This document shows, piece by piece, positions 55,207 to 63,725 of a stretch of 64,000 nucleotides of DNA; the stretch's first letter is position 1, and every line of letters starts with the position of its first letter. The notes beneath the pieces were generated by a model. That model did not search any database. It had not been told where the DNA came from and worked only from the letters and a program-made list of their open reading frames with translations. Source of the stretch: Ferrimicrobium acidiphilum DSM 19497 (GTDB lineage Bacteria; Actinomycetota; Acidimicrobiia; Acidimicrobiales; Acidimicrobiaceae); assembly GCF_000949255.1 (NCBI RefSeq), contig NZ_JXUW01000007.1, positions 1 through 64,000 on the forward strand. The letters run 5' to 3'. Position numbers and translations under genes: made by a program.

Positions 55207-55977
55207 GTGCACAATATGGACGCGGCACCCACATTGCGGACAAGGCAGCCAGGGTCCGAGATTGCTGTGCTCGCGAAGATGGCGCAGCTCTTGGACGTGC
55301 TAGCAAGCCAGCCGACACTGACATCCGCGGAGTTGGGCAGCCGACTGGGTATGCCGCGAACCACGGTCCACCGCATCATCCAGACTTTGGTCGCCCAAGA
55401 GATGCTTACGCCAACACACGAGCCTGGCCCGCGTCTAATCCGCTGGTCCCAGAGAGCTCTACAGGTAGGGGGCCTTCGTAGCGCGAGCGGTCCGGTCTTG
55501 GACCGACTGGTAAAGACATTCGGAGAGACTACCAGCGTCTTCGTCCCCAGTGGAGCAACCCGAATCTGTATCGCACGGCGCAAGGGTACCGAGGCGGTGA
55601 GACACAACATAAACGTAGGAGACTCCGTCCCAATACACGTGGGATCTGCGGGCCGGATCCTCTTGACTTGGCTCGAGGATGAGGAGCGCGAAGCCTTGAT
55701 CGAGAACTCGCATCGGCTATCTGGAGTAGCTATCGTTCAACCAATTCCAGACTGGACAGAGATACGTCGACAAGGCTGGACTGCGACCATTGGAGAGCGT
55801 GATCCCGTTCTTGCTTCAGTAAGCGTTCCTGTGTTCGGACCAGACATGAGGGTAATAGCGGCACTGTCTCTCTCTGGACCGCGACTGCGGTTTTCCGAGG
55901 ATCGCATCGTAACTGCTGCAGAGGCTTTAAAACATGAGGCGGCACTAATCAGTGCCCAGATTGAGGTAGATCAATGA
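55207..55977 (+). CDS. IclR-family transcriptional regulator
   Basis: A 256-residue IclR regulator: winged HTH (KMAQLLDVLASQPTLTSAEL, then MPRTTVHRIIQTLVAQEMLT) and an effector-binding GAF-like domain (GETTSVFVPSGATRICIARR, NVGDSVPIHVGSAGRILLTW, RDPVLASVSVPVFGPDMRVI). Such proteins control catabolic operons and bind the pathway's substrate. The CoA-transferase starts 43 bp after its stop on the same strand, so it most likely controls the cluster at 56.0-60.8 kb, including its own gene. Start chosen from the promoter; ATG 55216 is the alternative. Confidence 0.87.
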   Translation: MHNMDAAPTLRTRQPGSEIAVLAKMAQLLDVLASQPTLTSAELGSRLGMPRTTVHRIIQTLVAQEMLTPTHEPGPRLIRWSQRALQVGGLRSASGPVLDRLVKTFGETTSVFVPSGATRICIARRKGTEAVRHNINVGDSVPIHVGSAGRILLTWLEDEEREALIENSHRLSGVAIVQPIPDWTEIRRQGWTATIGERDPVLASVSVPVFGPDMRVIAALSLSGPRLRFSEDRIVTAAEALKHEAALISAQIEVDQ

Positions 55978-56020
55978 TCGGTGCTCTGAACAGCACCTAC
56001 ACAGACAGACGGAGGCAACG

Positions 56021-57226
56021 GTGAAGGAAGCCATGGCTCTGGAAGGGCTTATGGTCCTAGAGTTTGGTCAACTGGTGGCTGCTCCGTCAGCCGGGCGCAT
56101 TTTAGCCGACTTCGGCGCTAAGGTGATCAAGGTGGAGCCGCCAGATGGCGATCCCCTGCGTCACTGGGGAGAGGGTGCTCCTGACGCCGATTCCTGGTGG
56201 TGGTATACCCAGGCGAGAAATAAACGTCTGATCAGCATCGACCTTAAGACGGTTGAAGGACGAGGAGTAGCCCGAGAGTTAGCTAAGCGCTGTGATATAC
56301 TCATCGAAAACCTACTTCCAGGACGACTTGAGGCATGGCATCTCGGTTATGATCAAGTGGTCGCCGAGAACCCTTCCATCATCTACGCGAGTATCTCAGG
56401 ATTCGGCCAATCGGGACCGTATCGGGACCGGGCCGGATTTGGAAATATTGCCGAGTCGATGGGCGGCATCAGATATATAACCGGTTTTCCTGATCGCCCT
56501 CCCCTGCGAACGGGGGTCTCTGTTGGCGATGAGTTAGCCGCACTTCAGGCGGTCATCGGCATTCTAACCGCGCTGCATCGCCGCAATCAAGATCCCGAAG
56601 GTCACGGGGACTTCGTAGATGTGGCTCTGACCGAGGCGGTACTCAGCATCACTGAGGGGTTGTTGCCGGAGTACCTCAATGCGGGACTCGTCCAAGAACG
56701 CACTGGAAACCAGCTCCTCCGCGCGGCCCCATCTAACATATACCCAACTGCCGACGAGAGGTGGATCGCCATCGGAGCGAACACTCTCGGTACTTTTGGG
56801 AAGTTGGCAGAGGCCATGGGCCGACCAGACCTGAAAGCCGATGCTCGGCTTTCAACCAATGAGGGCCGTGTCGAACAGGTTGAAAAGTTGGACGCAGATA
56901 TCGCCAAGTGGACGCAACAGCACGAGCTTCATACCCTAGTTAATCTGTTAGCCGAGTTCGGAGTACCCGCTGGTCCTGTTATGGATGCCGAGCAGATCGC
57001 AGAAGACCCCCAAATCCAGGATCGTGACATGATCCAATACGTGTCGATTGAGGACGGTGAAAGGGTTGGAATGCTCAATGTTGTACCAAGGTTGACGAAT
57101 ACTCCAGGCCAGGTTCGGTGGGCGGGCGGAAGGGTTGGACAACACACCAACGCAGTGCTGAGCGAGGTTCTCGAGTACCCTCCGGATGTTATCGATCACC
57201 TCCGCGCCGTTGGCGCGGTCAGGTAA
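56021..57226 (+). CDS. CaiB/BaiF (class III) CoA-transferase
   Basis: A 401-residue class III CoA-transferase moving CoA between carboxylic acids. Family blocks: LEFGQLVAAPSAGRILADFG near the N-terminus, KVIKVEPPDGDPLRHWG, YASISGFGQSGPYRDRAGF, and the catalytic Asp probably in the GFPDRPP region at about residue 165. The family includes formyl-CoA, carnitine, citramalate and glutarate/3-hydroxymethylglutarate transferases. GTG 56021 has GGAGG 5 bp upstream; ATG 56033 is an alternative with GAAGGA. Its neighbour HMG-CoA-lyase-like gene suggests the acid activated is a branched 3-hydroxy dicarboxylate. Confidence 0.88.
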   Translation: MKEAMALEGLMVLEFGQLVAAPSAGRILADFGAKVIKVEPPDGDPLRHWGEGAPDADSWWWYTQARNKRLISIDLKTVEGRGVARELAKRCDILIENLLPGRLEAWHLGYDQVVAENPSIIYASISGFGQSGPYRDRAGFGNIAESMGGIRYITGFPDRPPLRTGVSVGDELAALQAVIGILTALHRRNQDPEGHGDFVDVALTEAVLSITEGLLPEYLNAGLVQERTGNQLLRAAPSNIYPTADERWIAIGANTLGTFGKLAEAMGRPDLKADARLSTNEGRVEQVEKLDADIAKWTQQHELHTLVNLLAEFGVPAGPVMDAEQIAEDPQIQDRDMIQYVSIEDGERVGMLNVVPRLTNTPGQVRWAGGRVGQHTNAVLSEVLEYPPDVIDHLRAVGAVR

Positions 57227-57238
57227 CGGGTTTGTGCA

Positions 57239-58215
57239 ATGGGAAAGTGGTATATCACAGCGGAACTCTCTTACCTTCACGGAGAGCCGTATAGGAACGA
57301 GAGTTCTTACATTGAGGGCGACGACCTGGGAGAACGAGAGCTTCACCTAGATCCAGATTGCCTACTATGGCCAGGTTTCGTCGACTTCAACACACATCTG
57401 GCATCCGATGGTGAACGCAATCTCGGCCTTCATCCCAGCGATCTAATATGTTTTGGTGTCTCTGGGGCTGCCGATATAGGTACACTCGGATGCGACTACA
57501 TCTCTACGGTGAGCACAACAGTGATGAACTTTCCCCGTAAGCAATGCATCTCACTGTTGCCTCAGGGGCTGATAGCCCATCCGATCCCTCCTCGCCACCA
57601 AGGCATGATACCGGAGGCAGGGGAGCAAATCCATCAGGTGTGCCAACCCTCGGGAGGAGACGTTCTCGGCATTAAGATCCGGCCTGGTCAGTACGGCCGC
57701 CGCGACGACCGGGCGCTCCTAGCCGGCGGTGTTTGTGCCGCGGACAGTCTTGGAGTGCGACTCATGGTGCACTTCACCGACACCTTCCTCCTGTTGGCGT
57801 CGATTGTCGCCGCGCTGCAGCCGAGAGATGTCCTTACCCGCGTCTTTCATGGCCTCTTGGGGCCAATTCTGGTCAACGACTACTCTGATTCGGCTATCGC
57901 TGATGCTGTCTTTCGCGGAATCGTGTCGGATGTCGGTCACAGATCCACCCACATTTTCCGGTCAGCATTCCAACGGGTACGGGCCGAGATTTGCTGGCAG
58001 ACATGATGAGCATCGACATCACGCGACATACTCTCAAACAGGCTCCGGCTTTTTGCCCCGCTGTTTCCTGTTCAAAGGCTGAAACTGTGGGTCTTGACTG
58101 GTACAAGATCTGTCGGTCAAGCGTCGCAAAGCACTCCGGTTTATCGGGCTTGAAATGGCTACGAGAGTCGCTGCGGTACTGCAACTACGCTGCGATTCGG
58201 TGGCATTGGGAGATT
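57239..58215 (+). pseudogene. Decayed amidohydrolase/deacetylase-family gene
   Basis: Residues 1-230 resemble cyclic amidohydrolases: LLWPGFVDFNTHLAS corresponds to the 'PG-x-D-x-H-x-H' metal motif but the first His is Asn; GIKIRPGQYG, GVRLMVHFTD, VLTRVFHGL and GIVSDVGH follow the family order. After VSDVGHRSTHIFRSAFQRV the frame closes at 58006, and the continuation (ADMMSIDITRHTLKQAPAF, as in 'D.IS.D.H') is in another frame, ending near 58215. The frameshift plus the lost metal ligand indicate an inactive gene. It starts 13 bp after the CoA-transferase, so it was once part of that operon. Confidence 0.65.
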
Positions 58216-58313
58216 CGCATGCCAAATTGATAGAGGGCGCGTAGGTGGAATCCGGTAGTTGTGATCTAAGGGGGGTCGTCTGAGTTGGTAAGCAACATAG
58301 AGGGAGGTAGCCA

Positions 58314-59198
58314 ATGACGGAAGCTCTTGTAATTACAGATGTGACGCCACGCGACGGGTTGCAGGATGCGACTGGTTTTGTCCCGATAGAGGATAAGGTC
58401 GCCTTGGTCGAAGGCTTGGTATCGTCAGGCTTTACACACATAGAAGTAACTTCGTTTATGCATCCGCTCCGAATCCCCATGCTTCCCGATGGCGACCTGC
58501 TCGTCCCGCGCGTGGCGCAACTGTCTCAGTACCTAGTGGCGTTGGCGCCTAATATCAGGGGTGTCGAACGCGCCGTCGCCGCGGGTGTTCCAGCTGTAAT
58601 GTTGGTCGCCTCGGCAAGCGAGAGTCATAATCAGGCCAATCTCAATCGTTCGAGAACAGAGACGATAGCGATACTGGCTGAGGCGGCGCACTACGCGCAT
58701 TCGCAGGGACTCCGTGTACACGGAGCCATAAGCACCGCCTTTGAGTGCCCATTTGAAGGCTCGGTTCCTGTAGCCCAGGTGGCGGAGATGGCGGAAGCTT
58801 ATCAACAGATGGGTATAGAGACGTTGAATCTCGCAGATACCCTAGGCACCGCCACGCCGAGGATGGTAAAGGAGCGGATCCGAGTGGTGCGGGAGGTGAC
58901 AGATGCCGCTATACCGTTGGGGTTGCATCTCCATGACCGACAGGGATGGGCACTCGCCAACGTCGCGATGGCCTATGAATGGGATGTCCGCCACTTCGAA
59001 TCTGCACTCGGCGGTCTCGGTGGATGCCCCTATGCCCCGGGGGCAGCTGGGAACATAGATACGGAAAGGCTTGTGGCGTTCTTCGAGGCTCAGGGAATAG
59101 ATACAGGCGTTGATCTCGATGGGCTAGCCTCCCTTCGCCGACAGCTTCTTAGCGTCATCGCAAAGCGTCTTCCTGCACCAGAAAAGGAGGCCTCATGA
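58314..59198 (+). CDS. HMG-CoA lyase-like enzyme (HMGL family)
   Basis: A 294-residue TIM-barrel lyase. DVTPRDGLQ provides R13 and D14, the counterparts of the catalytic Arg and metal-binding Asp of HMG-CoA lyase; LHLHDRQGWALAN has the two metal His, and GGLGGCPYAPGAAGNIDTE contains the catalytic Cys loop and metal-binding Asn. Length equals that of bacterial MvaB. It should cleave 3-hydroxy-3-methylglutaryl-CoA to acetyl-CoA and acetoacetate, or a close analogue such as citramalyl-CoA. The ATG has GGGAGG upstream. It stands between a CoA-transferase and a carboxylate-type MFS carrier. Confidence 0.87.
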   Translation: MTEALVITDVTPRDGLQDATGFVPIEDKVALVEGLVSSGFTHIEVTSFMHPLRIPMLPDGDLLVPRVAQLSQYLVALAPNIRGVERAVAAGVPAVMLVASASESHNQANLNRSRTETIAILAEAAHYAHSQGLRVHGAISTAFECPFEGSVPVAQVAEMAEAYQQMGIETLNLADTLGTATPRMVKERIRVVREVTDAAIPLGLHLHDRQGWALANVAMAYEWDVRHFESALGGLGGCPYAPGAAGNIDTERLVAFFEAQGIDTGVDLDGLASLRRQLLSVIAKRLPAPEKEAS

Positions 59199-59430
59199 AT
59201 TGAAACTGCGTCAATAACCACGAATGTTGATTCAATAGGTAAGGGGCAATGGTCATCAAGCGCAATGCCACTCGGCTAAGGCGTTTATTTGCCAAATGTA
59301 GTCCATCTCGTGAGTCGGTTAAGTCTAAGTGTTGGATGACGGGTGGTGATAGTCAGTGTAAGGCAGCGCCTCTTACTCCAATTAATGACTCGGCCATCGA
59401 CTACCGAACATAAACATGAAAGGTACAAGC

Positions 59431-60807
59431 ATGAGCACTGAAGCTGATCCATCTGCTACCACAAGTAACATCTCCGGACGCCTCGAACGATTACCCTTTA
59501 GCAGTTTTCATAAAAGATTCATCGCGATGATAGCAACGGGAGAGTTTGTCGAAACGCTAATGCTTCTTGGCAACGGTGTGGTCTTAGTATTAATTGCGTC
59601 TACGTTACACTTTTCGAAGAATATAGCTACCACTGTAGTGCCCGACGCATTTTTCGTCGGAGAGTTTGTCGGTGCCATTGGTTCTGGGTATATCGCTGAC
59701 AAATATGGCCGTAAGAAGATATTCTTTTACGACTTGTTGATTTTCGGCCTCGCGATGATTGCGGCTGGATTTGCGAGTTCCGCCTACTTGATTGGAGCGC
59801 TGTTCTTCATCTCCGGAATCGGTGTCGGTGGCGAGTTTGCGGCTGGCGATACGTATACGGCAGAGATGATGCCTGCACAGACACGTGGCAGAGGTATCGC
59901 GGTTATCTATACCATAGCCGTTCTCGCAGGACCGATCCTTGCCGGTCTCGGTTATTTGCTCTCCCACCATATCGCTGGTTCTGAGTCGTGGAGGATCCTT
60001 TTGTGGTTTATGGGTGGTGCGGCGCTTATTGGCTGGATTATTCGCCTCAAGGTCCCCGAGTCGCCACGCTGGTTAGAGAGTCACGGCCATCGTGCCGAAG
60101 CAGATGCGGCTATGACTGCAATTGAAGACGAAGTTATGAAGCACGAAGGTCTAACCTCCTTGCCCCCTGTGAAATCTATGCCGCCAGTAAAGACCCATAA
60201 GCTACGTTATCGCGATATCTTTGCGCCAGATGTTAGGCGCAAGACGATAATGATGCTTGTATTCGAGTTCTTTCAGTCCGGAATATTCTATGGATTCACA
60301 ACGCTGGCACCAACGTTCCTGTTTTTAAAGGGTGTGACACTTGTTACCACACTCCTATTTACGATGATCATTTATTCAGGATTCTTTGTCGGGAGTGTGT
60401 TTAGTATCTTTATCATTGACAAAGTGGAACGTAAGTGGGGTATCGTTGCTACTGCTCTCATAGCGGGCGTGCTAGGAGTTTTCTTCGCGGTGATAACGAA
60501 TGTTGTTATCGTAGTGATTCTGGGTTTCGTAATCTGTTTCGACCTCTGGAATTTCTCGAATTTCCTTCATGCCTACCAGGGTGAAATCTTCCCTACAAAG
60601 GTGAGATCGACCGCTGCTGGTGCCGTTTACGGCGTGAGTCGGATTTCGACTGCTATCCTTGTCCTTTTCATTACTGACTTGATTCTTCCTCACGGTCTCG
60701 TAGTCACATTTAGCGTCATCTGGGTGTTCGTGCTGATTGTAGTAATCGATATTGCGATCTTCGGGCCGAAGGCCTCCAGGTTGGCGGTTGAGGAAATCGT
60801 TAGATAG
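59431..60807 (+). CDS. MFS uptake carrier (sugar/aromatic-acid symporter type)
   Basis: A 458-residue, 12-helix major facilitator. GYIADKYGRKKIFFYD is the A motif between helices 2 and 3, GIGVGGEFAAGDTYTAEMMP the helix 4 signature of the sugar/metabolite symporter branch, and PESPRWLESHG follows helix 6. Members import carboxylates, aromatic acids or sugars with protons. Start at ATG 59431 because AAAGG precedes it by 7 bp; ATG 59416 is also in frame. It ends the catabolic cluster and is followed by a hairpin with a GAAA loop. Confidence 0.85.
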   Translation: MSTEADPSATTSNISGRLERLPFSSFHKRFIAMIATGEFVETLMLLGNGVVLVLIASTLHFSKNIATTVVPDAFFVGEFVGAIGSGYIADKYGRKKIFFYDLLIFGLAMIAAGFASSAYLIGALFFISGIGVGGEFAAGDTYTAEMMPAQTRGRGIAVIYTIAVLAGPILAGLGYLLSHHIAGSESWRILLWFMGGAALIGWIIRLKVPESPRWLESHGHRAEADAAMTAIEDEVMKHEGLTSLPPVKSMPPVKTHKLRYRDIFAPDVRRKTIMMLVFEFFQSGIFYGFTTLAPTFLFLKGVTLVTTLLFTMIIYSGFFVGSVFSIFIIDKVERKWGIVATALIAGVLGVFFAVITNVVIVVILGFVICFDLWNFSNFLHAYQGEIFPTKVRSTAAGAVYGVSRISTAILVLFITDLILPHGLVVTFSVIWVFVLIVVIDIAIFGPKASRLAVEEIVR

Positions 60808-60834
60808 AACAGCGTTCTAACTCTATGCCTAAAA

Positions 60835-60858
60835 CACAGGGTGGGAAACCGCCCTGTG
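60835..60858 (+). terminator. Terminator after the catabolic cluster
   Basis: CACAGGGTGG and CCGCCCTGTG form a 10-bp stem (one T-G pair) with a GAAA tetraloop, 28 bp past the MFS stop, followed by a T-rich stretch. Confidence 0.75.
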
Positions 60859-61619
60859 CGTTAGGCTTTCTTCTCGAGGGTGTCAGGTTAATCTGCTTGT
60901 CGAGTCTCAGCAGAGTGGAATATCTACGCCGCCGCGATACAGCGGCCTATGACGGCGCGTACTTGCAAGGTTCTCAAATGGCGAGTCTCCTCGTAACTCC
61001 TCCAAGCGGAGGATCCGAGGTTTAGATACGTTCTTTTCTTGGACCTCGGAATAGACGGGGCTCGTGCTGATCAATGACGAGGGCGAGCGCGAGATGCGCG
61101 CATAGTTTGTGTGCTTCTTCTTGGATTGGCTGCTGCTAGTATCCCTGATCAGAAATGCCTTATTGAAGGAATTTCTGAGAAGGACACTAGGTTTTCTAGC
61201 GTGCGGATCTCAGCATTAAGTTCCCTCACGACGCACCCCATCGGAGTTCCAGACATCACGCCCGGCTTCAAGTGCACTCATTGCTGGTGTCGCGACGACA
61301 GTGACAAACTTTGCAGTAGAGGAGCGTGTCCCACGGCTATCGCGCTTAGCAAGGCGCTGCGTCGCTATTCTACATTGCCAAACTACCAAGGAAACCTGGC
61401 CGCTTATGCGTCTTTCTTCGCGGGCAAAGGTGTCTACACATTGACACCTACAGGCTCTGCTTACCAAGCGGCGGCAGTTGCGAAACAGCCAGTGTACTTG
61501 CACTCCCGGTACCGGATTGGCCTGCTGCCTGCTGGGTGGTGGCGTAATTGGACTGCGTAGTACCGAGATCACTCTTCTCTTGTGCGAGATCAGACGAAGT
61601 TCCCTGGACGTCTGATTGG
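60859..61619. other. Gene-poor stretch of decayed DNA
   Basis: About 760 bp. Frames such as 61111-61560 (plus) contain CTHCWC and similar cysteine pairs but no family pattern, and overlap minus frames of equal length. I see no gene I can support. Confidence 0.35.
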
Positions 61620-61881
61620 AGTTGGCCCTTGAGCTCTCAAATAAAGGTCATGAGTTTGCATCAGCGCAGCTCAGAGCAGGTATTGTGTTCAGCAGTTGTC
61701 GAGAACATTCATGGTTGTTCAGAATTCCGTGACATTTTCTGTGACACAAATTGGTAGCCAAGTCGGTCGGAGCAAGGCTATCGACTATCCGGGTTGGACA
61801 CAGCTAATGCTGCTCAGCAGCAAGACGGTTCGGCATATGTCTAGCGTCCACCATAACTGGTCGCTTCTGAAGTCGGATAGG
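61620..61881 (+). repeat. Dispersed 350-bp repeat, copy C (3'-truncated)
   Basis: Matches copies A and B from AGTTGGC through GGTCGCTTCTGAAGTCGGAT, then stops; the palindromic last 90 bp are missing. Differences are concentrated near 61765-61835. Confidence 0.85.
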
Positions 61882-62559
61882 TTCGACGAGGGCTGGTGAG
61901 GTCTCGAGCGAAGGTCTCGTGGTTGTGCTTGGCGACGGGATCTGACTCTCCACTGCGATATGGGATGAGTTCTAGACTCGAGTTACCAACAGGTGCGAAG
62001 CATGTAACACGACCGGTGAGAACCCCGGGGAAATTTGCGCTCAACCGGTTGTACGGACTTTTAGCCGGGGTGTTAACGGTCACTGAAAACTGCATGCTCA
62101 CGGACACCTTAATTGCACGGTGACGGTCACCAGTTTTGCACGGTTGAAGGCGGTGTGAGGTGGAGTGAAAGCCTGTGGAGGGTCGTCTGAGGGTGATACT
62201 GCCAGTGGCATGAGATGGTGCAGGGGTTGATGGCTGATCCGAGAATGAGGGTGATTGAGATGTAGTAGTGAGTGCACACATGTCTACAGAACCAAGGCAT
62301 CGCTGGGTCGTTGCCCAGAATGGCTACAAGTTATCTAGTTCGGGATCCCGTGCGGCGATCAGGTTAGCATTCACCAACACCGCCTACACCCGAACCCATC
62401 TCAGGCTCCTCATGCGAGACCACTTCAATTGCAACACGGTACTGGCAATGCGACTCCTGCCGTCGCGTCAGCGTTCAAAGAGAATACACATACGATTTCC
62501 CTGGTGATCAGTGGTAGTGAGATTTCGGATAGGATGCGTGTTCGGGGAGAATTCTTGGT
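61882..62559. other. Mobile-element debris, not assigned
   Basis: Holds a pair of similar blocks (GGTCACTGAAAACTGCA near 62078 and GGTCACCAGTTTTGCAC near 62126) that could be ends of an IS21-like element, but no transposase frame is recognisable until the IS3 relic at 62.56 kb. Confidence 0.3.
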
Positions 62560-62930
62560 CATACGATTGACGCCCAACTGTTCATCGACGCTCACAATTA
62601 GGCCAAGGATCTACGAGGTAGGGTTCTGTTGCCGAACACCATCTTCCACTCTGATCTCGGTTCACAATACACAAGTGACCTGTTCAGGGAGGTTCTTCGT
62701 CTCTAAGAGATGCGACAATTAATGGGAACGATTGGAGATTGCCTCTTAACCGGCTAATGCCATGGTCGAGGCACTTTGGGCGTCACTCAAAAAAGAGCTC
62801 GTCTATCGCACAAGTTTTACCACACGAGAGGAGGCAAGGACCGAAATCTTTGATTGGATCAAGTGGTACAACAAGACTCGTCGACACTCGATGCTCCAGT
62901 GTCGACGAGTCTTCTCTTGTCTAGTTTTCT
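62560..62930 (+). pseudogene. IS3-family OrfB (DDE) relic
   Basis: Pieces in changing frames match the end of an IS3 transposase: TIFHSDLGSQYTSDLFREVL (second catalytic Asp in HSD), then AMVEALWASLKKELVYRTSF followed by TTREEARTEIFDWIKWYN and KTRRHSML, containing the catalytic Glu (SLKKE). At least two frame changes and the missing N-terminus show it is dead. A perfect inverted repeat lies at its end. Confidence 0.8.
62873..62913. repeat. 15-bp perfect inverted repeat at the edge of the tRNA-flank repeat
   Basis: AAGACTCGTCGACAC (62873-62887) and GTGTCGACGAGTCTT (62899-62913) are perfect inverted copies 11 bp apart. Only the right arm is present in the other copy of the 202-bp repeat (46823 on), so the left arm belongs to the IS3 relic side. 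Confidence 0.8.
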
Positions 62931-63101
62931 GATCTTCTATTTGAGTTGGGAATGAATCCCCTTGTGGTCTCTTGGAGGGCGTCACACTCTAATCTGTGAC
63001 ATTTTTATAAATCAGCTCTGGGAGTCATTGGAGCAATATGGCCTCTGAGCTGGGATAATGAGCGCGCTCGGAGAGATTCGAACTCCCAACCTTCTGATCC
63101 G
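62900..63101. repeat. Right copy of the 202-bp direct repeat
   Basis: Matches 46823-47024 with equal length and about 14 substitutions. It runs from the end of the IS3 relic into the tRNA-Arg gene, up to the anticodon stem. Confidence 0.85.
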
Positions 63102-63135
63102 TAGTCAGATGCTCTATCCGTTGAGCTACGAGCGC
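63063..63135 (-). tRNA. tRNA-Arg (anticodon ACG)
   Basis: A 73-nt cloverleaf on the minus strand: acceptor GCGCTCG/CGAGCGC, D arm with GCTCAACGGATAGAGC, anticodon stem TCTGA/TCAGA around the loop CTACGGA (ACG), variable loop AGGTT, T arm GGGAG-TTCGAAT-CTCTC and discriminator G. CCA is not encoded. Its 3' 40 nt are duplicated at 46985-47024, so it appears to have served as an integration site. Confidence 0.95.
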
Positions 63136-63345
63136 TAGCAGGAAACATACTAGTTTACAGGTCAGCAGGCTGGGTCGATGTTCTGGAGGTAACAGGGTCA
63201 GGAATCTGAAATTCGCTTAGAGATTTGATTTGGATCGATGTGCCCATCGTTACTCAGAGATCAGATACCGATGGGTTTGTGGCTGAGAGCTGAAATCGAT
63301 AGACCTCTAATCGGTCTGCTGTTCGTCGATGATGTGGAGGGTAGC

Positions 63346-63373
63346 ACCCATCCACGGCGTACCATGGATGGGT
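63346..63373 (+). promoter_or_regulatory. Hairpin between ribosome binding site and start of cutA
   Basis: ACCCATCCA (63346-63354) and TGGATGGGT (63365-63373) pair perfectly. The right arm includes the first two bases of the GTG start at 63372, and GGAGGG (63337-63342) lies just before the left arm, so folding would bring the two together or hide the start. Confidence 0.6.
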
Positions 63374-63725
63374 GACAGAGCAAACCTCCTCGTCTATTTT
63401 TGAGATTCAAACGACTACTGATGAACTTTCGGCAAGCCTTGTGATCCGCGATCGGCTGGTTGAGTCGAACCTCACTCCTTGCGTGAAGATACAGCCTGGA
63501 TGTCAGTCGACGTATTTCTGGGAAGGTGCTTGGCGAAACGCGCAAGAGTACGTCCTTACCGCACTTGTGCCTGAAGCACATCTTGAACAGCTTGTTTCTA
63601 TCATCAAGTCGGCACACAACTACACCAATCCCGAGATCATCGCCAGGCGGTTGACCGTTTTATCAAGTGAGTACGCTAGCTGGATCCATGACAGTCTCGC
63701 CGAGCTCCAGGCGAGTCAATCATGA
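63372..63725 (+). CDS. cutA: CutA1 divalent-cation tolerance-type protein
   Basis: A 117-residue protein with the ferredoxin-like CutA1 fold: a beta-alpha start (SIFEIQTTTDELSASLVI, RDRLVESNLTPCVKIQPG), STYFWEGAWRNAQEYVLTAL and AHNYTNPEIIARRL, which correspond to the conserved 'CVNI.PG..S.Y.W.G' and 'HPYE.PEI' segments. It forms trimers; the cellular role is debated beyond metal tolerance. GTG 63372 is the only sensible start. The stop overlaps the tadA start (ATGA), so both are in one operon. Confidence 0.85.
   Translation: MTEQTSSSIFEIQTTTDELSASLVIRDRLVESNLTPCVKIQPGCQSTYFWEGAWRNAQEYVLTALVPEAHLEQLVSIIKSAHNYTNPEIIARRLTVLSSEYASWIHDSLAELQASQS

Noticed and set aside
61111-61560. Plus-strand frame of 149 codons with CTHCWC as a zinc-ribbon transposase end
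   Set aside because: The cysteine spacing and following residues do not match TnpB or another family, and an equally long frame lies on the other strand.
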